64,000 bases of DNA from Mesostigma viride. Lineage: Eukaryota > Streptophyta > Mesostigmatophyceae > Mesostigmatales > Mesostigmataceae. Made by a program: the position numbers and the translations under genes. The notes beneath the pieces are model-generated. The model had not been told where the DNA came from. It saw nothing but the letters and a program-made list of their open reading frames with translations, and did no database searches. The stretch is taken from positions 1,523,121 to 1,587,120 of the forward strand of contig RPFO01000103.1 of NCBI GenBank assembly GCA_009746045.1. Direction: 5' to 3'. Positions 31,919-39,685 of this stretch are shown here, in pieces. The stretch's first letter is position 1, and every line of letters begins with the position of its first letter.

Positions 31919-32025
31919 TGGAATTCCCCAGTCCCGGGCATCGAGAATCTTTATTATTTACACATGCCGAGGTTGTATACCCCAGAGACAACTTCAAATT
32001 CCCCAGTCCCGGGAAGCGAGAGGCC
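31919..32025 (+). repeat. Two more short copies of the gene-5 FPGPGQR block
   Basis: TTCCCCAGTCCCGGGCATCG (about 31,923) and AACTTCAAATTCCCCAGTCC with GGGAAGCGAGAG (about 31,991) match 30,468-30,497 inside gene 5. CTTTATTATTTACACATG between them resembles the sequence at 31,470-31,487, so the repeat unit may include the neighbouring poly(A) region. Confidence 0.65.
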
Positions 32026-32126
32026 TTTTTGCTAGCTAGTGGGTCCACTCATTGAAGCACTTCATGGCTCATGGGTCCACTCATCCCTAAACTAGGTAGT
32101 CGAATCGGAAAATATCCCACCGTACA

Positions 32127-32390
32127 ATGGTGAATATGTGGGGTCTTTCGAACAAAGCCACGTGGGCTATAATGATCCTTTGTTTCATGATGTTCCTAGC
32201 CGGATTGGGAATGGTTCTATATGGCGGATTAGATAGACCGAATCACGGACCCGGCGAGAAAGATTATAAGGAAAAACAGAAGAGATTGACAAGGATATTG
32301 TATAGTGGCGTTGGCGTTGCAATTGTCGGGCTTGTGCCGCTCTTCGCCGCCATTTTGACGAATTTTAATGAATTCTTAGATGATGATTGA
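32127..32390 (+). CDS. Z gene 7: small two-span membrane protein (87 aa)
   Basis: It starts at ATG 32,127 (MVNMWGLSNKATWAIMILCF). Membrane segments are at residues 13-32 and 58-78 (VGVAIVGLVPLFAAILTNF), with a charged loop (GPGEKDYKEKQKRLTR) and an acidic end (EFLDDD). Its arrangement parallels gene 6, and the two may be diverged copies. AATAAAGT at about 32,425 is the poly(A) signal, facing that of gene 8 (CTTTATT on the plus strand at 32,432). Confidence 0.65.
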   Translation: MVNMWGLSNKATWAIMILCFMMFLAGLGMVLYGGLDRPNHGPGEKDYKEKQKRLTRILYSGVGVAIVGLVPLFAAILTNFNEFLDDD

Positions 32391-32513
32391 TCCACTCATT
32401 GAAACACTTTATTATTCATTCATCAATAAAGTTCTTTATTACTCATTACATTTCATCCATCAAGTCCAATTCCCCAAGTCCCCAAGTATCCCCAAGTCCC
32501 CCAGTATCCCCAT

Positions 32514-34028
32514 CTAGAGCTCGCCCACGGGCGTGTACGAGAACAGCGCCGTAGCCTTGTCCCGCAAGTTAGCCACCCTATTCTGAATAGCAGCCGCCCC
32601 CGAACGACCCGCGGAAGCGCAAGCCCGCACCACAGTGCTCCTCGCGAAGAAGCTGAACTCCCTCGCCATCATTGCGTAGTCCCGCCTGCGGTCCTCGGGC
32701 ACCAGAGGAAGCAAGTCCCTCAAGATGTGCTCGTTCAGAGTCGCCAGAGCCAGCGCCTGCGTGCGCAACGCCGCGCGCTGGTCGATGCGAGCCGCCATCT
32801 CCGGAGACGAGGGCGCGATCTTGGCCAGGCAGGCGTCCACCGCGTCCCTCTCGGCCCTGACCGCCTTGCATGTCCCCTGCAGCACGCACGGCTGCCTCCA
32901 CCCCTCCTCGATCTGGGCGTTGCGGATGTTCCTCCAGATGGCCTCCTGCTCCTTGTCCTCCGCCTTGTCGAGCGGCACCTTGGTGGGCATCTGCCCCCAG
33001 CACTTGGCGGGCGTGACCACCACGAGGGGGTAGACGAGCTTGGCCTCCTGCTCCGGGTCGATGTTCTCGACGCGCGCGGGCTTCCTGTCCTCCCCGGGCA
33101 GCAGGAGGAGCCTGTCTACCTTGTGCTGCTCGCCCGCCGGCGTGGGGAAGACCCTGGCTGCCGGGTTCCTTGTGAGCAGCGCCCTGACCTGCGCGGAGTG
33201 CTGCCTGGGCGCGTGAACGGGCACGTCCCTGTTGATGAGCACGTGGTTGGGGAGGATCTGCCTTGGCTGCTGCGGCTGCTGCGGCTGCGGCTGCGGCTGT
33301 GCGAGGACGGGGCTTCTGGCGGCCATGGCGGTCGCGGCGACTTGCATCCTGGCGAGGTTCTGCATCCCCTGCGCGAAGAGCTTGACGGGCGGCAGGAGCG
33401 GGGGCCCCGCGGGCCTGGGCACGACTTGGGGCAGCTTGGGCACGCCCACGACGGTCTGCGGGTTGCAGGGCACGCCCACGGCGACGGAGATGACCGTCTT
33501 GGCTCTCTTTGCCGCCGCGGCCGCCGCCACCGCGGGCACGATGCGGTAAACGAGCTCCTTCCTCCCGTCCGGGTGCACGACCTCCATGGTGACGGCTCCC
33601 TCGGGCAGCGAGAGGATGGGCGTGGGCGCAGGGGCCTGCGAAAGGGCTGGAGAAAGGGCCGGGGCGGGCAAAGGCGCGGGCGCCATCTCCAGGGGTCGTT
33701 TTGGCCTCTGCGCGTTGAGGTTGGCGTTGGCGTTTGCCTGCGTCTGCGGCTGCGTCTGCGTCTGCGTGGGCGCGGGCGTGGGCGCTGGCGTGGGCGCGGG
33801 CGTCTGCTTGTTGTTGTTGTTGTTTGCAGCCCCCGTGCCCGCCTGGACCGCCTTGATGACCTCGGGCACGATTTTGAGCGTGGCGAGCGCGGTGGCGGCC
33901 TCCTTCTCGTCGTCAGAGAGGTTCAGAGAGTGCATTTCCGGGATTGCAAGGAGTGCCTGATCCTTAGCCTTAGTCTGAGCCTGAGCCTGAGCCTGAGCGG
34001 CCTCGCACAAAACGGAGAAGGCGTCCAT
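32514..34028 (-). CDS. Z gene 8: 504-residue protein with Pro/Gln/Thr repeats
   Basis: It starts at ATG 34,028 (MDAFSVLCEAAQAQAQAQTK). Residues 75-110 are low-complexity (APTPAPTPAPTQTQTQ, then AN repeats), followed by a Pro/Ala-rich region, AAAAAAKRAKTV and a Gln/Pro tract. The last 170 residues are ordered: DKEQEAIWRNIRNAQIEEGW, CVLQGTCKAVRAERDAVDAC, IDQRAALRTQALALATLNEH, MAREFSFFARSTVVRACASA, ending FSYTPVGEL. No known domain. It is intact, with strong GC bias at third positions; it is divergent from gene 9 and convergent with gene 7. Confidence 0.7.
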   Translation of the reverse strand: MDAFSVLCEAAQAQAQAQTKAKDQALLAIPEMHSLNLSDDEKEAATALATLKIVPEVIKAVQAGTGAANNNNNKQTPAPTPAPTPAPTQTQTQPQTQANANANLNAQRPKRPLEMAPAPLPAPALSPALSQAPAPTPILSLPEGAVTMEVVHPDGRKELVYRIVPAVAAAAAAKRAKTVISVAVGVPCNPQTVVGVPKLPQVVPRPAGPPLLPPVKLFAQGMQNLARMQVAATAMAARSPVLAQPQPQPQQPQQPRQILPNHVLINRDVPVHAPRQHSAQVRALLTRNPAARVFPTPAGEQHKVDRLLLLPGEDRKPARVENIDPEQEAKLVYPLVVVTPAKCWGQMPTKVPLDKAEDKEQEAIWRNIRNAQIEEGWRQPCVLQGTCKAVRAERDAVDACLAKIAPSSPEMAARIDQRAALRTQALALATLNEHILRDLLPLVPEDRRRDYAMMAREFSFFARSTVVRACASAGRSGAAAIQNRVANLRDKATALFSYTPVGEL

Positions 34029-34079
34029 GTCTGTTGTGTAGGAGTGTTGGCTATGGCTGTTCGTTAGCTAGCTAGCTTG

Positions 34080-34545
34080 TGTGTGCGTGTGCGTCTGTGC
34101 GTGTTCCTTGCGCGTTGGAGTGCCTTTGTCCTTTCCCGTGGGTCTCGCGTGTGGTGGCTGGACCAATGGGCGCTCGGCGCGCGGTGGTCGTAACGGTCTT
34201 TCTGCCCCGCGCCCCGGTCTGTCCAATGGGCGTGCACGGGATCTCGTAACCGCCTGCGCGTGTCGTGTTCGTTCCGTCCTTCTCAGTCTACGAGTGGCGG
34301 CTGGCGGCCGGTGGTGACGCACGGGATCTCTTCCCGGATCCGCTGACAAGATCTCGTGGCGGGCCGCGGGAATCTTCTAGAAGTTTCCAGCCGGCGCGAC
34401 GCCATCCGTTTTCGTCCAATGGGAGCGCACGGGAATCGAGGCCGGTCCGCGTAGAAAGTGCGTGGTCCCCTCGGACTTGGCCATCTCACTCACGCATCCC
34501 GCGCTATCGTCTATCTCGGCAATCTTCCTTGCTTTCTTTCTGGCT
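34080..34545. promoter_or_regulatory. Divergent promoter of Z genes 8 and 9 with three CCAAT boxes
   Basis: (T)CCAATGGG occurs at about 34,164, 34,222 and 34,416. The last two are followed by (A/G)CGTGCACGGGATC-like sequence (34,231-34,243; 34,424-34,436), a duplicated module. CACGGGA or TCCCGTG is present at 34,134, 34,235, 34,320 and 34,428, the densest cluster in Z. Confidence 0.6.
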
Positions 34546-35436
34546 ATGGCTTCCTCCGCCCGTTTCCTGTCTTGCAACAAGTGCAAGCGGGCGTTCCCCG
34601 AGTCCCACTTCCTGTCCGCCCGCTTGGCGAACGGGTTCACGCTGGCGTGCCTTTCTTGCCGCGAAACTCAGAACAAGCAGGCCCGCCTTCGCAAGGCCCG
34701 CGCGAAGGAGATGCAGCAGGACGAGGAGGAGGACTACGAGAACGTGCCCTCCTTCAGCTACAGCTCCTCTGAGGGCGTCTCCTCCGAGATTTCCTCAACT
34801 TCCTCTGGTGTGGCCGCTGACGCCGTTTCCGAGTCGTCTTCTGACGCTGAGTCGGAGCCGGATCGCCTCCCTTCTCCTCGCACTCCGTGCGCCCCTTGCA
34901 TGCCGGCTCCTTTCCGCCGCTGCCTTCGCGTGAAGGGCAAGAACCCGCACCTGCGCCCTCACGACGGGATGGGCGCTCGCGTGAAGGACAGCTCTCGCCG
35001 CGAGTTGCGCGGCTGCCGTCGCCGTCTGTCTCCCTACTTCCGCGGTTCTCCTCCCAAGTCTTCGGAGGCGCACGTGCAGGACGACGAGGTGCTCGGTTGG
35101 GGCGCCTTCGAGGGCCCCGTGAAGGATCTTTTGAGCGAGTCCCGCATCCAGCGGAGCGACCGCGAGATCCGCGAGGCGATCGATCTGATGGCCGCCGAGG
35201 AGGAGAAGTCTCTCGCTCCCGCCCCCGCTCCTTGCGCTCTGGAGGAGGAGGAGGACGTGTTTTCGGCGATGGGCCCCTTCCGCGTGGAGGACATGGACCT
35301 GGACCTGGACTTGGAGCGTCTGGGCGAGGACCTTTTCTGCGACTTCCGTTTGGGCGCTCTTTCCTTGGAGGACATTGCTGGGCTCGAGAAGGTGGAGAAG
35401 GAGCGTTGGTTCCTCCCCTTCGAGCTGAAGAATTGA
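34546..35436 (+). CDS. Z gene 9: zinc-ribbon protein (296 aa)
   Basis: The ATG at 34,546 (MASSARFLSCNKCKRAFPES) is preferred over an upstream in-frame codon because it opens directly into the ribbon. One CX2C ribbon: CNKCKRAFPESHF...LACLSC (residues 10-36), then a basic helix (KQARLRKARAKEMQQ), Ser/acidic stretches, and a C-terminal half with short acidic helices (DREIREAIDLMAAEEEKSL; MDLDLDLERLGEDLFCDFRLG). The ribbon has the same layout (CXXC, phenylalanine, about 20 residues, CXXC) as those of genes 2 and 10. AATAAAGT at about 35,494 is the poly(A) signal. Confidence 0.7.
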   Translation: MASSARFLSCNKCKRAFPESHFLSARLANGFTLACLSCRETQNKQARLRKARAKEMQQDEEEDYENVPSFSYSSSEGVSSEISSTSSGVAADAVSESSSDAESEPDRLPSPRTPCAPCMPAPFRRCLRVKGKNPHLRPHDGMGARVKDSSRRELRGCRRRLSPYFRGSPPKSSEAHVQDDEVLGWGAFEGPVKDLLSESRIQRSDREIREAIDLMAAEEEKSLAPAPAPCALEEEEDVFSAMGPFRVEDMDLDLDLERLGEDLFCDFRLGALSLEDIAGLEKVEKERWFLPFELKN

Positions 35437-35798
35437 AGTCCTCGGGCCGTTGTTTTGCCCTTTTCCACGGGGCTTGCTTGCCCCCATGTATGATAATAAA
35501 GTACATTTCCTCCCATTTGATTGGCTCCAACTCATGTGCACTAGGTAGTTCCGCGGCCTCGCGTATCTGTACTAGGAACTTGCTACACCCGCCGAATCCG
35601 AGCGATCCGATTGGCCGCTAGTAGACGTACTTGGAGTATCGACCAGTAGGGGTAGCATAACCACGCTCCTCCATTTTGGACCCGTTTCCCACGGGATGGT
35701 GATGGTAAAGGTGACTCTGCTGATTTTTTCGCTTTTGGAAAACGAAAAATTTAGTTTTGCTGGACAAGGTAAATCGGGCATATCGCGGTCCGTGGTCC

Positions 35799-35893
35799 GG
35801 CACATGTCAATATTTTATGGTCAGTGATGGAGTATATTAATAATGCTGGCACATGTCAATATTTTATGGTCAGCGATGGAGTATATTATAAGC
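35799..35893 (+). repeat. 49-bp tandem duplication at the start of Z gene 10
   Basis: GGCACATGTCAATATTTTAT begins copies at 35,799 and 35,848. The unit is not a multiple of three, so it changes which ATG is in frame (35,827 or 35,866). Confidence 0.85.
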
Positions 35894-36899
35894 AAGCGCC
35901 CCTCCGCAAGCGCAAAGCCGTCAAGGGATGCCGCCTCCGCTGCTGCGACCCCAACGCCGTCCTCTGCCCCCCCTCGCCTTGCGCTGTCGACGACGAGCCG
36001 GAGGTGCGCGAGTACGGCATCACCGACCTGGTCCCCGACCCTGACGAGTCCGTGGCCCCCTTCGACTACGAGCAGGCCGTCAGAGACCACTACCCCTGCG
36101 ACAAGTGCCACCAAAAGGGCCCGGACAGCATCTTGATGCGACACAACCCCAGGAACAAGATGGGCTCCATGGACGACATCCTCTGCGAGGAGTGCCTCGT
36201 CTCCTGCATCAGCATCATCATGGACGAGGGCAGGGACTCCGAGTACCGCAAGAAGTACATGTCCCAGTGGATCAGGGTGCCCGTGCCCAAGCCTGAAACC
36301 AGCCGCCCGCTCGTCCCGCTGGAACAAGGGGGCAGTATAGGTGCCGCGAGTGCAAGACCATGCCAAACAAGGTCGCCTTCCGCGTCCTGCACAAGGAGGG
36401 GGACACCGAGCCAGGGATCTACTGCGAGCCCTGCGTCAACAGGCAGGTCGTGGCCATCATGCGCAAAGGAAACCACCAGGACTTCGGCCCCATGGTCGCC
36501 AGCTGCGAGGACGTCCTGCGCCGCTTCAAGCTGGACGAGGACTTGGCGCGCATCTGCTCCTCCCTCGCCCCCTCCTACAACTTCCCCTACTACGACCAGT
36601 GGCCGCCCGCGAGGTGCGAGAGCTGCAAGCGCGAGTTCGAGCACCACGCCATGTCCGCCTACATGATGTACATCCCTCAGGAGGGCACCATGGGCGTGGC
36701 CTGCCACTTCTGCGCCAGGAACGTGCACAGGAAGGCCCTCATCAAGTTCGACGGATACAGCTTCGACAACCGCTTCAAGGCGTGGTACCAGGACGGAGAA
36801 AACAACAAGCTATCCGGGCACGTAGCGCCCCTCACGGACATCACCACCCTCCTGGGCGTGCACGCCATCGGCGCCCCTGTGCCGGTTGACTACGATTAA
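35827..36899 (+). pseudogene. Z gene 10: triple zinc-ribbon protein, frameshift near 36,330
   Basis: From ATG 35,827 or 35,866, the first part has CDKCHQKGPDSILMRH...CEEC (about 36,098-36,200). Near 36,330, beside a G5 run, the frame must shift by one to continue as CRECKTMPNKVAF...CEPC (about 36,348-36,440) and CESCKREFEHHAMSAY...CHFC (about 36,618-36,718), ending GAPVPVDYD at 36,899. The ribbons match those of genes 2 and 9, so the three genes look like paralogues. The 5' end carries the 49-bp duplication. It is either a recent pseudogene or a sequencing indel. Confidence 0.65.
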
Positions 36900-37027
36900 A
36901 CAGCCTCATGGGATCAGTAGCCACAAGTGCACACCTAGCCCAGCCCTCATCAATAGACAAGTCTCTGCCTGTAAATTATTAACTTGTAATGAAAAAACAA
37001 TTCGTGCATGCCCACATCTCATGCAGT

Positions 37028-37055
37028 GCCACGGGACTTAGAAAAATCCCGTGGC
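37028..37055. other. Terminal hairpin of Z (right end)
   Basis: GTGCCACGGGA, a 9-nt loop and TCCCGTGGCAC form a perfect 11-bp stem about 45 nt from the right end. The left end has CCACGGGA (23,570) and TCCCGTGG (23,628) with a longer loop. Confidence 0.75.
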
Positions 37056-37103
37056 ACACAAAAGATAGGGGGGAACATGGGGTCACCCTCGCGGAGCGTA
37101 GCC

Positions 37104-38159
37104 TGGCAGGCAGAGCTCCAGTCTAGCTACCTGCTGATTCTGAAGGGTCTAGAAGGTCTCAGGTCCAGTCCCATCATTTGGAGGCTCACCTTGGAAGACT
37201 TCTTGACTAAACACTGTGGGTTGAAGGTGTCATCTGTGGACCCATGTTTATTGCTGGGTAGGTGGCATGATTTACCTGTGTATGCTAGCCTGCATGGTGA
37301 TGACTTGCACTTGATTGCTCCCACTAAGTGGTTGAGTCAGTTTGTGCCCATCATTAATGATGCATTTCCTTTGGGAAAAGAATTGTGGCGGAAGCCTGGA
37401 GAGGCTGTCACGTTCTGTGGAATGCAGGCTACATTGGTTCAGGAGGGGAGTCAGTGGCTGATTAAGCTGCAGGCGGGCAATGACTACAAGAGTACCATTC
37501 TTCAATCTGTTCCAGAGGTCATGACGTCATCCATTGCACCTGAGCTGAAAGGCAAGTTGGCCTGGTATGGCAGCATTTGTGGGCCTGACATGATGGTCCA
37601 TAGCAGATCCCCTGATGATGTGCTAATTCTGGAGGAGCCTTCCCAGATTATTGCACATGTTAACAAGTCTCCTGGTATTACTTTAGCTGGGATTGATTTG
37701 TCTTTGCCATTTTCCTTGGATATCTATGTTGATAGCTCCATGGATAGCAGGCAAGTTTCTAAGGTCAGAGGCAGGTCAGCTGGCTTGTTTGTGCTTCAGC
37801 AACATAGGCCTAGTCTTGTGGCCTGGTACAGTCGTCTTCAAAGAAGGGTTGCTGTGAGTTCAGATGTCTCTGAGTGCAGAGCCATTTGTGAAGGGATTCA
37901 GTCCAGTTTGTACATCAAGGAGCTGTTGCTAGCTATGGCTTCAGTGACTCCTCATACTCTTCAGCTGGAGACCTTGATCCTTTCAGATAACATGGGTATG
38001 GTCCAGTTTGTGCACAAGCAATTGGCCAGAAGCAGAGATCTGGATTATCTCCTGTTGAAGGAGTTGGCAGGTCTGGTGGATATTCAACATCTTCCAGGTT
38101 CTGAGAATCCTGCTGATGCCTTGACCAAGTTGCCTCACAAGTCTGCTGAGCAATATTAG
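37104..38159 (+). CDS. C1 pol: second half of RT, and RNase H
   Basis: This continues RT after Z: LLILKGLEGLRSSPIIWR, VSSVDPCLLLG, then SLHGDDLHLI (HGDD at 37,293-37,304), where copia RTs usually have YVDD. RNase H follows: YVDSSMDSRQVSKV, SSDVSECRAICEGI, LSDNMGMVQF and NPADALTKLP. It stops at TAG 38,157-38,159. The right half has no frameshift, so before C2 and Z inserted, C1 pol was intact. Confidence 0.88.
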   Translation, partial: WQAELQSSYLLILKGLEGLRSSPIIWRLTLEDFLTKHCGLKVSSVDPCLLLGRWHDLPVYASLHGDDLHLIAPTKWLSQFVPIINDAFPLGKELWRKPGEAVTFCGMQATLVQEGSQWLIKLQAGNDYKSTILQSVPEVMTSSIAPELKGKLAWYGSICGPDMMVHSRSPDDVLILEEPSQIIAHVNKSPGITLAGIDLSLPFSLDIYVDSSMDSRQVSKVRGRSAGLFVLQQHRPSLVAWYSRLQRRVAVSSDVSECRAICEGIQSSLYIKELLLAMASVTPHTLQLETLILSDNMGMVQFVHKQLARSRDLDYLLLKELAGLVDIQHLPGSENPADALTKLPHKSAEQY

Positions 38160-39675
38160 CTTCTTTACAAGCTGATGAGCTCCTCTGTGTGAGTTGAGCA
38201 ATTCCAGTTGGAGCTTTGAGCTTGGTGACTGATTGGGTGAGAAGAGCTAACATAGAGCTGGGCTCTGTTATGCTGAGAGCTGTGATGCTCTGAGGGCAGT
38301 AATGCTCTGTGTACATATGTGTATAATACTGTATTCTATGTAATGCTCAGTCATGGAGCATGATGTTGGTTGGGGGTTTGTCCTCAGTTTGAGGTTTGTC
38401 TCAACCAAAGGGATTTTATATAGGGCAGGGTTCGATTCCCTGGGGCTGCTTAGGCGGATTTTCCCGGATTGGCTGACCCATCAACCTTGCTGGTGAGATG
38501 GCGACAGGTCTGTCAGGAAAAATGACCAAAAACTTCTCCTAGCTTGCACAATAAATGCTGGCTATCGGAGGAAAGTTCCGGTGCTTGAAGACCTTTGACT
38601 TATGGACAAAAATGAGGCGAATTCATTGGTAATATTCGTTTAATCATTCATCCAACATAGTCTAGGCTGCGGCCATGGGGCGGCCAGCTGCCATAGCTTA
38701 GCATGTCAAGGCTTACAGGACAAATTGCCAGAGCAACATTATGTGGAAAAGGCACACCGTCCCTATAGCCGTCGATTTAGTAAAAATCTACGGCACAGTT
38801 AGGGTGCAGGCCAGCCGCCACACAAAACGTGGGTGGCTTGCATCAACACACATGATGCGTTGGGTCACTAGTATGCAAGTACAAGGACATTGCGCCTCCA
38901 GGGCAGCACTTAGTGAAAAAAAGGGTCGGCGCGAAGCGCGGATCCTGCCAAATTTGTACGACGGCTACAGTACCGGCAGGACAGTGCTCGGTACGTTACG
39001 GATGACAGCAAACAGTGCTGGAAATATATTGAGTGCCGATTTATACTACATCGGACTTTGACCAAGTGGACTGAAAATGTAGGTACGCCTGAAAAAGATT
39101 CCGTCACACTAGTACAGATTCATTCACGCGTAAGCGTCTCGGCCATATATTGTAAATCGGCCGTAACTGTTCAGCGTAAGAAAGCCATCGGACAGAATAT
39201 AATTCTAACAAGGTCCCCCTAGTTTTGTCCCAGACAGAGGAAGGTAGTTTGTCATGTGCTTAGTATATTTTGTGATGTGCTATTTCTCAGTCCATGGTGG
39301 GCGCCAGTTCTGATAACTATCAATGTCTACCTGATAAGGTCTTGTGGGTAACTTGTGGGGTTCCAATCAGGAGCCATTATGGTGGTGATTCCATTTTGGT
39401 CATTATTCTGGTTAGCCACAAGCTGCTACTCCAAACACTTGGCTTTCTACTTCCAGTGGATAGGGAATTCATTGTAATTCGTCATGGCTGAGATGTGTTG
39501 TGATTTGGTGCTTGATTAATCCCGAGCAGATACTACAGAGAGCTGGGAGGGATATCAAGTGCTATGCATGTTGTTTCTATATATGTGTTGCCAAGCCTAA
39601 CAGCTCTAAAAGAAAGAAAGGGCTGGAGTTAATATGGCTGTTATGTCCAAGCTCCAAAAGAGAAGAAAGGGCTGG
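38160..39675. other. C1 3' noncoding region
   Basis: No ORF of note. It contains a tRNA T-arm-like hairpin at 38,426-38,442 and ends in a polypurine tract AGAGAAGAAAGGG (39,659-39,671) before the LTR. A second copy of tract plus LTR start lies 52 bp upstream (39,608-39,633). The 3' end of C3 has almost the same sequence before its LTR. Confidence 0.6.
38426..38442 (+). other. tRNA T-arm-like hairpin in the C1 3' region
   Basis: CAGGG-TTCGATT-CCCTG: a 5-bp stem and 7-nt loop with the TTCRANY sequence of a tRNA T-arm (also the RNA polymerase III B box). No acceptor, D-arm or anticodon partners are seen. C3 has TGGGG-TTCAATT-CCCCA at a similar place. Confidence 0.55.
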
Positions 39676-39685
39676 AGTTAATATT

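Larger units (their letters stand above)
23520..37097. mobile_element. Gene-bearing insertion Z (13,578 bp) in C1 RT
   Basis: It is flanked by a 6-bp duplication GTAGCC (23,514-23,519 and 37,098-37,103). Removing Z and one copy restores GTT-CCT-GTA-GCC-TGG-CAG, that is PVPVA-WQAEL, matching the C3 homologue (VTVPAVWRAEI). Ends share an inverted GGTGACCCCA (about 14 and 10 nt from the termini) and, further in, CCACGGGA/TCCCGTGG hairpins and GCATG. It holds about ten genes and no retroelement ORF. A 6-bp duplication and multi-gene content recall Polintons, but no polymerase, integrase, ATPase or capsid gene is recognisable. It is presumably mobilised in trans or is the remnant of a larger element. 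Confidence 0.85.

Noticed and set aside
32727-34067. 446-codon plus-strand ORF opposite Z gene 8
   Set aside because: It arises from the strong third-position GC bias of gene 8; its composition (Arg/Leu/Gly) is typical of a shadow frame.
34754-35541. Long minus-strand ORFs opposite Z gene 9
   Set aside because: Same GC-bias effect; gene 9 has the zinc ribbon and a downstream poly(A) signal.
23520-37097. Z as a complete Polinton/Maverick or giant-virus insertion
   Set aside because: The 6-bp duplication and gene mix fit, but no protein-primed polymerase, integrase, packaging ATPase, protease or capsid gene could be recognised, and terminal inverted repeats are very short.
23520-37097. Z as an ordinary host locus into which copia pieces inserted
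   Set aside because: The copia RT frame is continuous across Z after removal of one 6-bp copy, and the copia LTRs lie far outside on both sides, so Z is the younger insertion.
38380-38460. A tRNA gene in the C1 3' region
   Set aside because: Only the T-arm is present; no matching acceptor strand, D-arm or anticodon arm at the right distances.
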